9,693 nt of DNA from Patescibacteria group bacterium (GTDB taxonomy: Bacteria; Patescibacteriota; Minisyncoccia; Minisyncoccales; JAGOPM01). Below the pieces are notes generated by a model that saw only the letters and a program-made list of their open reading frames with translations, did no database searches and was not told the DNA's origin. Shown here piece after piece: positions 1 to 6,136 of the stretch. How positions within the stretch are numbered: the first letter of the stretch is position 1; the number at the start of each line of letters is the position of its first letter. A program made the position numbers and the translations under genes. The stretch is from NCBI GenBank assembly GCA_022710815.1, contig JAKLGF010000013.1, positions 1-9,693 of the forward strand, given 5' to 3'.

Positions 1-194
1 TCGTTTTCAACAATGACCTTGACCATCAATGAAGTAATGGATGCCTTATTAGAAACAGGTGGCATTCCTTCCAGCCTGACAAAAGGATAGTCTTCTGGAG
101 CTGGTGGATCATCAATGGGGTCAGCTGCTCTCACAACCATCGGCACAGTCGCAAGTATCAAGGCGCAGACCAATGCAATTACTAGTTTTTTCAT
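1..194 (-). CDS. Secreted protein with signal peptide, 5' end only (partial)
   Basis: The frame opens with ATG at 194-192 and stays open to the left edge, giving 64 residues. The N-terminus is a classic Sec signal peptide: two lysines after Met, a hydrophobic core (LVIALVCALILATVPMVV), and a probable signal peptidase I site after Val-Arg-Ala at residue 23. The mature protein starts Ala-Asp-Pro-Ile-Asp-Asp-Pro-Pro, a proline and acid rich linker, followed by a stretch that looks like the start of a beta-rich domain. The Cys at residue 10 is too early and has no lipobox, so this is not a lipoprotein. The start is well supported by a strong Shine-Dalgarno, AAGGAGG (207-201), six bases upstream, and by a consensus promoter at 293-265. 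That promoter would leave a 5' leader of about 64 bases. The protein is exported, but its function cannot be read from this fragment. Confidence 0.85.
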   Translation of the reverse strand, partial: MKKLVIALVCALILATVPMVVRAADPIDDPPAPEDYPFVRLEGMPPVSNKASITSLMVKVIVEN

Positions 195-264
195 CAAAAA
201 CCTCCTTGGTTTTTTAGTAGTATTAAATTCTCAAACTGCTTAATTTTGTATTTTGTACAATATA

Positions 265-293
265 ATTATATAATACTTATGTGCTATTGTCAA
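265..293 (-). promoter_or_regulatory. Consensus sigma70-type promoter of the secreted-protein gene
   Basis: On the minus strand TTGACA (293-288) is followed by a 17-base spacer and TATAAT (270-265), a perfect match to the housekeeping consensus. Transcription should start near 258. Its -35 hexamer overlaps the -35 of the divergent uvrC promoter by five bases, so the two should compete for RNA polymerase. This is a sequence prediction; the surrounding DNA is AT-rich, which raises the chance of accidental -10 matches, but the complete pair with ideal spacing is hard to dismiss. Confidence 0.8.
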
Positions 294-315
294 TATGCCA
301 ATTTTAGGCTATAAT
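287..315 (+). promoter_or_regulatory. Sigma70-type promoter of the uvrC-uvrB-NUDIX operon
   Basis: TTGTCA (287-292), a 17-base spacer and a perfect TATAAT (310-315) lie immediately before uvrC. The usual distance puts the transcription start at about 321-323, only three to five bases before the ATG at 326. The mRNA would therefore be essentially leaderless. A second, weaker plus-strand candidate, TTGTAT (246-251) with TATAAT (269-274) at 17-base spacing, would start near 281 and give a leader of about 45 bases, but no Shine-Dalgarno is present before 326 in either case. Confidence 0.75.
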
Positions 316-325
316 ACTAGTGTTT

Positions 326-1372
326 ATGGCCCTAATTAAGGAAAAACTTAAGGCCCTTCCCCAGGAAAATGGGGTGTATATCTTCAAAGACCAATCTGAG
401 GCTATCTTGTATATTGGCAAAGCCAAGAATATTAAAAAGAGAGTTTCTGACCATTTTAAATCAAAACTCTATCCAGATAATATTATTGTCCCCAAAATTG
501 CTGATATTGATTTCATTATTACTCAAAATGAAAAAGAGGCCATTATTTTAGAAGGCCAATTGATTAAGAAATTCCAACCCAAATACAATACTTTGTGGAA
601 AGATGACAAGAATTATTCTTTTGTGGCAATTTCTAAACATGACTTCCCTGCCTTCTCTTTAACTCACCAACCCATTTCTGAGGACTATGAATATATTGGT
701 CCCTTTGTTTCAGCCAAAGAATTAAAAAAAACTTTAGCTTCTTTGAGAAAAATTCTTCCTTATCGAAGCTGTAGGAATTTAGCTAGCAAACCATGTTTGT
801 ATTTTGATCTTGGTTTGTGTTTAGGTTATTGCCAAAACAAGAAATTAAAATCCAAATACCAAAGAATTGTTTCTCTTTTAAAAACTCTTCTAGGAATTTA
901 TGCTGGCCAAAGCCTGCGATCTGAGGGTTATGATATTTCCAATATCCAAGGAAAACATAGCGTTGGCTCAATGGTAGTTTTTAAAGGAACCAAGCCCGAT
1001 AAAAAGAATTACCGATTGTTTAAAATTAAAAAGGTAAAAGATATTAATGATCCAGCTTCATTGAAAGAAATAATCAGACGTAGATTAAAGCACAAAGAAT
1101 GGAATATTCCCTCTTTGTTTGTTTTAGATGGTGGCAAAACTCAATTATCTCAAATCAAAGATTTAAATATTCCAGTTTTAGCCATGGCTAAAATGGATCG
1201 CTCTTACAGCCAAGCTGTTATCTTTTCTTCTTTTTCTAAAAAAGGAATAAAGATAAAAGAATTGCCTAAAGAACTTCAAGATTTGTTTTTTGCCATCCGC
1301 AATGAGTCCCATCGCTTTGCTATTGGTTTTCATCGAAAAAAAAGGCAGAATTACATTATTAAAGGACAATGA
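326..1372 (+). CDS. uvrC: Minimal UvrC-type excinuclease subunit (short form)
   Basis: UvrC makes the 3' and 5' incisions around DNA lesions handed over by UvrB. The N-terminal GIY-YIG nuclease is intact: GVY at 16-18, YIG at 29-31, Arg39, Glu76 and Asn88 match the catalytic set. A four-cysteine cluster follows (C149, C157, C165, C169), like the presumed Fe-S ligands of UvrC, with a shorter first loop. The C-terminal RNase H-like incision domain keeps Asp203 (YDIS), Asp242, Asp268 (LDGG) and His329 (ESHRFA), which line up with the E. coli D399, D438, D466 and H538. The protein has only 348 residues against about 600. Just 34 residues separate the last cysteine from YDIS, so the UVR domain that binds UvrB and its flank are missing, and the chain stops soon after HRKKR, so the tandem HhH domain is missing too. 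ATG 326 is chosen over GTG 320 because the promoter should start transcription after 320. The stop overlaps uvrB (ATGA). Confidence 0.93.
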   Translation: MALIKEKLKALPQENGVYIFKDQSEAILYIGKAKNIKKRVSDHFKSKLYPDNIIVPKIADIDFIITQNEKEAIILEGQLIKKFQPKYNTLWKDDKNYSFVAISKHDFPAFSLTHQPISEDYEYIGPFVSAKELKKTLASLRKILPYRSCRNLASKPCLYFDLGLCLGYCQNKKLKSKYQRIVSLLKTLLGIYAGQSLRSEGYDISNIQGKHSVGSMVVFKGTKPDKKNYRLFKIKKVKDINDPASLKEIIRRRLKHKEWNIPSLFVLDGGKTQLSQIKDLNIPVLAMAKMDRSYSQAVIFSSFSKKGIKIKELPKELQDLFFAIRNESHRFAIGFHRKKRQNYIIKGQ

Positions 1373-3312
1373 AATTCCAAGTAATATCCAAATACACTCC
1401 TCAAGGAGATCAAGAGAATGCTATTAAGAAATTATCTTCTGGGGCAATCAAAGGAAACAAGTTCCAAACTCTTTGGGGCGTAACTGGTAGTGGAAAGACC
1501 TATGTCATGGCCAAGATTATTGAAAAAGTCCAATGCCCTACTTTGATTATCTCACCTAACAAAACTCTGGCTGCCCAGCTTTATGAAGAGTTCCAAACAT
1601 TCTTTCCCAAAAACAATGTCCATTATTTTGTCTCCTATTATGATTACTACCAGCCAGAAGCATATATCCCTTCTACTGATACCTATGTTGATAAGGATGT
1701 AAAAATCAATGATGAGATAGACAGAATGAGGCACGCCGCTGTTCAAAGCCTTTTGGTTAACAAAGATACCATTATTGTTGCCTCTGTTTCAGCTATCTAC
1801 AATTTAGGAGATCCTAAGCAATATGATAATGTCATCAAACAATTTTCTTTAAACCAAAAGATGACTGAATTGGGATTAATGGAAGAATTAATCAAATTAC
1901 AGTATGAGAGAAATGATTATGATTTATCTCGCGGAAAATTCCGCAAGCGCACTAACTTCATTGATGTTTGGACATCAGGAACTGATGAAATAGTGAGAAT
2001 GCAAGTTTCTTCAGGAAAAATTTCTAGCATTGAAGTGAGCAAGGCTCCTTTCGGAAGCTTTAAAAAAGCTGATCGCATTGCCATGTATCCAGCTAAATTC
2101 TGGGTTTCAGAAAATAATTATGCTGATGTTTTGCCTGATATTCAAAAAGAATTGGATGCTTCATTAGCCAAATTAAAGAAACAAGGAAAACTCTTAGAGG
2201 CAGAAAGGCTAAAAAGAAGAACTGAATATGATATGGCCATGATCAGAGAAACTGGATTCTGCTCTGGCATTGAAAACTATTCTAGATATATGGAAGGAAG
2301 AAAACCAGGAGAACCCCCTTATTCCCTCCTAGACTATTTCCCCAAAGACTTTTTGCTTTTCCTAGACGAATCCCATATTGCTGTTCCTCAAGTTAAAGGA
2401 ATGTATTTTGGAGATAAGGCTAGAAAAGATACTTTAATAGAATATGGATTTAGATTGCCATCAGCTCGAGACAACAGACCTCTTAAGTTTGAAGAGTTTG
2501 AAGCTATTAAGAAAAGAACAATTTTTGCCTCAGCTACTCCGGCTGATTATGAACGAGATCATTCTAGCCAAACAGTGGAGCAAATAATCAGGCCGACTCA
2601 TTTACTAGACCCAGAAATTGAAATCAGACCCACTGAGAATCAGATCAAGGACATCATTGCTGAAATTAGGAAGAAGGTTGAGAAAAAACAAAGAGTTTTG
2701 GTTTTGACTTTAACTAAGAAATTAGCTGAAGCAGTAGCCAAGCATTTGGAAGAAAACAAGATAAAAGCTCAGTATTTGCATTCAGAGATCAAAACCTTCA
2801 AAAGAACAGAAACCCTAGCTAATTTAAGAAAAGGAAAGTTTGATGTTTTAGTGGGAATAAATCTTTTAAGGGAAGGACTAGACTTGCCTGAAGTTTCTTT
2901 GATTACTATTTTAGATGCTGATAAAGAAGGATTCTTAAGAGATGATACTTCCTTAATTCAGATTATGGGAAGAGCTGCCCGCCATCCTGAAGGTAAAGTA
3001 ATCATGTATGCTGATTCTATTACTGGCTCAATGAAAAAAGCTATTGATCTGACTCAGAAAAGAAGAGAAATCCAAGACAAATACAATAAAGAACATGGAT
3101 TCAAGCCCCAACCAATTATCAAGGAAATCAAAGATACTTTCAAAGATCAATTGCCAGAAGAAGAAACTGTCTTACCTAAAAAAGAATTCTTAAATGAATA
3201 CATCAAAGAATTAAATTCAAAATTAGATTTAGCCAGGCGCAACCTCCAATTTGATAAGGCAGCCCAGCTTAAAGAAAAAATTGATGCTCTTAAAAAGAAA
3301 TTAAAAGATTAA
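1369..3312 (+). CDS. uvrB: Excinuclease ABC subunit B (UvrB)
   Basis: UvrB is the ATP-dependent damage-verifying helicase-like core of nucleotide excision repair; it is loaded by UvrA and recruits UvrC. The 647-residue length is close to the normal 660-670. Visible parts in order: Walker A GVTGSGKT (37-44); the beta-hairpin YYDYYQPEAYIPSTDTY (from residue 90) that threads between the DNA strands; motif II DESH (333-336); motif VI QIMGRAAR (531-538); and a C-terminal UVR coiled-coil domain (about 607-647, with LARRNLQFDKAAQLKEKI). The gene looks complete and functional. Its start codon overlaps the uvrC stop in ATGA, with AAAGGA (1361-1366) only two bases before the ATG, so translation is probably coupled to uvrC. 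The retained UVR tail is notable because the neighbouring UvrC has lost the matching UVR domain; the tail may instead serve UvrA or UvrB-UvrB contacts. uvrA is not in this window. Confidence 0.98.
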   Translation: MKFQVISKYTPQGDQENAIKKLSSGAIKGNKFQTLWGVTGSGKTYVMAKIIEKVQCPTLIISPNKTLAAQLYEEFQTFFPKNNVHYFVSYYDYYQPEAYIPSTDTYVDKDVKINDEIDRMRHAAVQSLLVNKDTIIVASVSAIYNLGDPKQYDNVIKQFSLNQKMTELGLMEELIKLQYERNDYDLSRGKFRKRTNFIDVWTSGTDEIVRMQVSSGKISSIEVSKAPFGSFKKADRIAMYPAKFWVSENNYADVLPDIQKELDASLAKLKKQGKLLEAERLKRRTEYDMAMIRETGFCSGIENYSRYMEGRKPGEPPYSLLDYFPKDFLLFLDESHIAVPQVKGMYFGDKARKDTLIEYGFRLPSARDNRPLKFEEFEAIKKRTIFASATPADYERDHSSQTVEQIIRPTHLLDPEIEIRPTENQIKDIIAEIRKKVEKKQRVLVLTLTKKLAEAVAKHLEENKIKAQYLHSEIKTFKRTETLANLRKGKFDVLVGINLLREGLDLPEVSLITILDADKEGFLRDDTSLIQIMGRAARHPEGKVIMYADSITGSMKKAIDLTQKRREIQDKYNKEHGFKPQPIIKEIKDTFKDQLPEEETVLPKKEFLNEYIKELNSKLDLARRNLQFDKAAQLKEKIDALKKKLKD

Positions 3313-3316
3313 TTAT

Positions 3317-3928
3317 ATGGAAATTAAAAATATTACTGACCCCCAAGAATTAAGCCAATTCATTAAAGACTCTTCCCTGCCTTGGAAGCAAGTTACCAGT
3401 GAAACAATATTTAATAATCCTTGGTCTAAAGTAGAAAAGAATGTTTATGAAAATGGTTGTACCTATTCACGCATGGTTAAAAATGACACTGTTCATGTAG
3501 CAGCCATAACTAATGATGATCAAATAATCTTGCAAGTTAGAAAATACAGACCAGGAACAAACCAACCAGCCCTGGAATTACCAGCTGGATATATGGAACC
3601 AAATGAAGAGCCAATAATTTCGGCTGCTAGAGAATTGGCCGAAGAAACTCAAATAGAATGCAATCAATTATTCCCCTTGGTCCCTATCTTCTGGAGAGCT
3701 GATGATTCCAATAGCATGGCCCGAGGCTTTGTGGGGAGAATAAAGAATTATGAGAACATAGTTGTTCCTTTTAATGAAAAATTTGATGAAAGAAAAGAAT
3801 ATATTATCATTTCCTTCCCCATCAGGACTCTAGTGGAAAATCTGGAATTATTCTGGAACATGTGCGCTCCTGATCAAAAATTTGTAATAGAAGCCTATTA
3901 CCAATGGGTAGCTAACAGAAAGATTTAA
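3317..3928 (+). CDS. NUDIX hydrolase, ADP-ribose pyrophosphatase-like
   Basis: NUDIX enzymes cleave nucleoside diphosphates linked to another group, such as ADP-ribose, NADH or oxidised nucleotides. The Nudix box runs from Gly91 to Ile113: G-x5-E97-x7-R105-E106-L-A-E109-E110-x-Q-I. All metal-binding acids and the Arg-Glu pair are present, but the last conserved Gly is Gln112. The preceding ELPAGY (87-92), the QVRKYRPG strand (73-80) and the N-terminal NPWSKVEKNVYENG segment (34-47) resemble the two-domain layout of ADP-ribose pyrophosphatases (NudF-like), and 203 residues is a typical length. Substrate assignment remains open because box-external residues decide it. The gene begins four bases after the uvrB stop with no clear Shine-Dalgarno, so it is the third gene of the operon and likely translated by coupling. 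A terminator begins on its stop codon. Confidence 0.92.
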   Translation: MEIKNITDPQELSQFIKDSSLPWKQVTSETIFNNPWSKVEKNVYENGCTYSRMVKNDTVHVAAITNDDQIILQVRKYRPGTNQPALELPAGYMEPNEEPIISAARELAEETQIECNQLFPLVPIFWRADDSNSMARGFVGRIKNYENIVVPFNEKFDERKEYIIISFPIRTLVENLELFWNMCAPDQKFVIEAYYQWVANRKI

Positions 3929-3949
3929 AAAAGCCCGCAAGGGCTTTTT
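3928..3949 (+). terminator. Intrinsic terminator of the uvrC-uvrB-NUDIX operon
   Basis: A perfect nine-base stem, AAAAAGCCC (3928-3936) pairing with GGGCTTTTT (3941-3949), closes a GCAA tetraloop, with the U-tract forming part of the stem. The hairpin starts on the last base of the NUDIX stop codon. Because the A-tract mirrors the T-tract, it could also work on the opposite strand. Confidence 0.9.
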
Positions 3950-3952
3950 AAT

Positions 3953-3981
3953 TTGACTTATCTGAAGCAATATCATATACA
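3953..3981 (+). promoter_or_regulatory. Candidate promoter P1 of the lipoprotein gene
   Basis: TTGACT (3953-3958), a 17-base spacer and TATACA (3976-3981) form a good housekeeping-type promoter just past the operon terminator. Transcription would begin near 3988, giving a leader of about 60 bases. It competes with the TATAAT at 4013-4018 as the explanation for lipoprotein expression. Confidence 0.5.
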
Positions 3982-3998
3982 GAATTAGAACAAAAATC

Positions 3999-4018
3999 GG
4001 GCGCCCAACCCTTATAAT
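3999..4018 (+). promoter_or_regulatory. Second -10 candidate with GGGCGCCC palindrome upstream
   Basis: A perfect TATAAT lies at 4013-4018, which would start transcription near 4025 and give a leader of about 23 bases carrying the ribosome binding site. No recognisable -35 lies 16-18 bases upstream (the DNA there reads ACAAAA). An eight-base perfect palindrome, GGGCGCCC (3999-4006), sits in the would-be spacer and stands out in this AT-rich stretch. An activator or repressor could bind there, but a chance palindrome of this length is also possible. Confidence 0.35.
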
Positions 4019-4035
4019 GGGTGATCTTTACCATC

Positions 4036-4042
4036 AAAGGAG
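4036..4042 (+). promoter_or_regulatory. Ribosome binding site deciding the lipoprotein start
   Basis: AAAGGAG ends five bases before ATG 4048. This selects that ATG over the in-frame GTG at 4021, which has no such site and lies three bases downstream of a -10 element. Confidence 0.85.
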
Positions 4043-4047
4043 CAATA

Positions 4048-4608
4048 ATGAAGAAAATAATACCAGTATTGATTGTTTTGTTGCTTTTGGCGCCATTGAG
4101 CGGATGCGGAGAAGACAAGCTTTATTTCCCAGGGATAGAAACTTGGAACAGAAGTGAAGCCGGACATCCAGGCCAATACCGCACCATTTATTACAGCCAG
4201 ATCAGTGAGGCGAAAATAAAGGATTGGGTAGAGGCCAAAGAATACCAAAGGATCCAGGGAATCTACCAGGACAAAGGCAATGGATATTTCTTTGATATAA
4301 AGGAAAAAGTCAAAGATAATATTTACCCAATAACAGAATTGCTATTTACCAACTACTACAAAATATACTATGTAGCTGATTCCCCGAGTCCCAAAAAATT
4401 CCTAAGAGAAATTTCTTCTAGCCTTTCCACTCCTTCCAAGGCAGAAACAAAAGCTTGGGAGAATTTCTTCACTTCCGACCCCAGAAATGACATTGTAGAA
4501 ATAGGGATATATTATCATCTTCCCAGAATCTCTGGCGATAATGTATTTTTCCCTCGCAGTAGATTATTCAAAAACCGAATTGGCCAGTACTTCTACCTCT
4601 TGGAATAA
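4048..4608 (+). CDS. Lipoprotein of unknown function
   Basis: The 186-residue product starts with a lipoprotein signal peptide: Lys2-Lys3, a leucine/valine/isoleucine core, and the lipobox Leu-Ser-Gly-Cys with Cys20 as the lipid-modified residue. Position +2 is Gly and +3 Glu. The mature chain of about 167 residues has no membrane segment and no motif I recognise. It is rich in aromatic residues, with recurring Tyr/Phe pairs (for example TIYYSQ, GYFFDI, TNYYKIYY, GIYYHL, QYFYLL), and has no cysteine after Cys20, which suggests a compact beta-containing domain displayed outside the cytoplasmic membrane. The gene stands alone between two terminators with its own promoter candidates, so it gives no operon clue to function. 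Coding is supported by the signal peptide, the well-placed Shine-Dalgarno and the terminator that follows. Confidence 0.88.
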   Translation: MKKIIPVLIVLLLLAPLSGCGEDKLYFPGIETWNRSEAGHPGQYRTIYYSQISEAKIKDWVEAKEYQRIQGIYQDKGNGYFFDIKEKVKDNIYPITELLFTNYYKIYYVADSPSPKKFLREISSSLSTPSKAETKAWENFFTSDPRNDIVEIGIYYHLPRISGDNVFFPRSRLFKNRIGQYFYLLE

Positions 4609-4624
4609 ATTTGCTCCACCCAAC

Positions 4625-4655
4625 AAAAAGCCCCTGGTTTGACCAAGGGCTTTTC
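4625..4655. terminator. Bidirectional terminator between converging lipoprotein and tatD genes
   Basis: AAAAGCCC (4626-4633) pairs with GGGCTTTT (4647-4654); inside, after a C/A mismatch, TGGT (4635-4638) pairs with ACCA (4642-4645) around a small loop. A run of T follows on the plus strand (4656-4660), and A-runs at 4625-4629 give a U-tract on the minus strand. It lies between the lipoprotein stop (4608) and the tatD stop (4659), so it can end both transcripts. Confidence 0.88.
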
Positions 4656-4658
4656 TTT

Positions 4659-5489
4659 TTAAAATTCTATTCCAAATAATCTCTTAGCATTGTTATTGTA
4701 AATCTGAACTAGTTCTTCTGGATCTTTTTGCTTTATCCTGGCTATTTCATTTAAAACATCTAAAACACCCATAGGAGTATTACGTTGACCTTTTTTAGAA
4801 GGATGGATCAAATAGGGACAGTCAGTTTCTAGAACTATTCTTTCATTAGGCGTGGCTTTGATCAATTCTTCAAAATTAATCCCAGGAATTTGCTTAAAAA
4901 TTATCCCATTATATCCAATGAAAAAGCCCAAATCTAGGAACTGTTTTAATTGGTCCAAATTAGCCATAAAACAGTGTAAAACTGCCCTTTCTGGGGCTAG
5001 TTGAGTATTTGCCCGCAACAGGTCTAAAAGCTCATTGTAGGCCATTCTGCAATGCAAAATACAGGCTTTTTTTAGCTCTTTGGCCAATTCTAATTCTTGT
5101 AAAAGAAGCTTGGTTTGGCTGGCTTGAGCCTGGGTCTTTTCTTGTTCATTTTGGGGGATATAGTAATAATCCAGACCCATTTCCCCTATTGCTACAACCT
5201 TACGATTTTGAGCTAATTCCTTGTATTTTTGATAATCAAAGTCCTTTTCATCAGTACCATCTTCGTCTTCATCTTCTTGCAAATTAGTTGCTAGATGAAT
5301 AGGATGCAAACCAACAGTTGCCCAAACATTCTCATACTTTTGGGCCAATTCTATTGCTTTGATACTGGTGATAATATTGGTTCCAATATTAACCATGAAT
5401 GTCTGATTGTTAAGACATTCTTTTATTATCTCCTCTCTATCATTTTCAAAAGCTTTGAAGTTTGTGTGAGCGTGAGTATCAATAATCAT
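4659..5489 (-). CDS. TatD-family metal-dependent hydrolase (DNase-like)
   Basis: TatD-family enzymes are TIM-barrel amidohydrolase-superfamily proteins; characterised members are Mg-dependent 3'-5' exonucleases or deoxyribonucleases acting in DNA repair and degradation. All metal ligands are visible: His6 and His8 (DTHAH), Glu103 in GEMGLDYY, His146 (ILHCR), His172 (VLHCF) and Asp223 (ETDCP). The GLHP segment near 60-63 and the C-terminal NNNAKRLFGI helix are also typical, and 276 residues is slightly above the usual 255-265. The excess is explained by a very acidic insert at about 71-85 (QEDEDEDGTDEKDFD) after the second strand. The ATG is six bases after the stop of the HD gene; GGAG within the end of that gene lies about 14 bases upstream, so translation may be partly coupled. 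Whether this paralogue is TatD itself or a YcfH/YjjV type cannot be settled by eye. Confidence 0.95.
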   Translation of the reverse strand: MIIDTHAHTNFKAFENDREEIIKECLNNQTFMVNIGTNIITSIKAIELAQKYENVWATVGLHPIHLATNLQEDEDEDGTDEKDFDYQKYKELAQNRKVVAIGEMGLDYYYIPQNEQEKTQAQASQTKLLLQELELAKELKKACILHCRMAYNELLDLLRANTQLAPERAVLHCFMANLDQLKQFLDLGFFIGYNGIIFKQIPGINFEELIKATPNERIVLETDCPYLIHPSKKGQRNTPMGVLDVLNEIARIKQKDPEELVQIYNNNAKRLFGIEF

Positions 5490-5495
5490 ATTTAT

Positions 5496-6131
5496 TTATT
5501 TCTCTCCTTTCCATTCTTGGAAGAATTCTTCCAAAAATTGTTCCATATATTTATGGCGACCTAAAGCCAATTCCTTGGCTGTTTTAGTATTCATTCTATC
5601 TTTTAAAAGCAAAAGCTTTTCATAGAAATGATTTATTGTATGGCTCTGCTTAGTTTTGTAATCATCGTATGATTGGTGCATTTCTGGTTTCTGATCTGGA
5701 TTATACATTTCCCTATTGGCATGGCCACCGTAGGAGAAAGCTCTGGCTATTCCTATTGCTCCAATAGCATCTAATCTGTCTGCATCTTGAACAATTTGTC
5801 CTTCCAAGGTTTTCATAGAAGTATCAACCCCAGCACCTTTAAAACTGAGATTCTTGATAATATCAAGAATATGATCAATTGTTTCTTTTTCTATTTCCTG
5901 GTCATTGAGCCAATTTTGTGTTTGATTTTCTTGGCTAAATTTCCAATCATCAACATCGTGGAGCAAGGCAGCCATTTTAACAACAAACAAATCTCCTCCT
6001 TCTTTTTGAGCAATTGTTTCTGCTAAATTTTCTACTCTCAGAGCATGGTAAAATCCATGGCCTGATTCTCGGCCTTCTAGTTTTTGAGAAGCAAATATTT
6101 TGGCATCGGACAAAATCTTTTCTTGATCCAT
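5496..6131 (-). CDS. HD-domain phosphohydrolase (YpgQ/YedJ-like)
   Basis: The 211-residue protein carries an HD metal-dependent phosphohydrolase fold. The metal-site residues are visible: His29 in HGFYHALRV, the HD doublet His58-Asp59 in ALLHDVDDWK, and Asp116 in VQDADRLDAIGAIGIARAF. This last signature is characteristic of the YpgQ/YedJ group. B. subtilis YpgQ is reported to be a metal-dependent nucleotide pyrophosphohydrolase, so a role in clearing nucleotides is a reasonable inference, not shown here. The protein has no signal peptide or membrane segment, so it acts in the cytoplasm. It is the first gene of a two-gene unit with tatD. The start at 6131 is fixed by an extended -10 promoter that would begin transcription at or within a base of the ATG, and no Shine-Dalgarno is present, so the message should be leaderless. 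Confidence 0.93.
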   Translation of the reverse strand: MDQEKILSDAKIFASQKLEGRESGHGFYHALRVENLAETIAQKEGGDLFVVKMAALLHDVDDWKFSQENQTQNWLNDQEIEKETIDHILDIIKNLSFKGAGVDTSMKTLEGQIVQDADRLDAIGAIGIARAFSYGGHANREMYNPDQKPEMHQSYDDYKTKQSHTINHFYEKLLLLKDRMNTKTAKELALGRHKYMEQFLEEFFQEWKGEK

Positions 6132-6136
6132 GCTTT

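Noticed and set aside
320..325. GTG at 320 as the uvrC start
   Set aside because: The strong promoter places the transcription start at about 322, after this codon; the ATG at 326 gives the normal UvrC N-terminus.
1321..1420. uvrC shortened by a frameshift, with HhH region downstream
   Set aside because: uvrB begins inside the uvrC stop codon, so no room for a lost tail exists, and the internal deletion of the UVR region is in frame and clean.
4021..4047. GTG at 4021 as the lipoprotein start
   Set aside because: It would add nine residues before a perfect signal peptide, has no ribosome binding site and abuts a -10 element; AAAGGAG fits ATG 4048.
3950..4047. Riboswitch or small RNA before the lipoprotein gene
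   Set aside because: The stretch is under 100 bases and shows only promoter-like hexamers and one short palindrome, without a larger fold I can support.
5009..6026. Open frames on the plus strand across tatD and the HD gene
   Set aside because: They lie antisense to two genes with complete catalytic motifs, lack ribosome binding sites and show no protein-like features.
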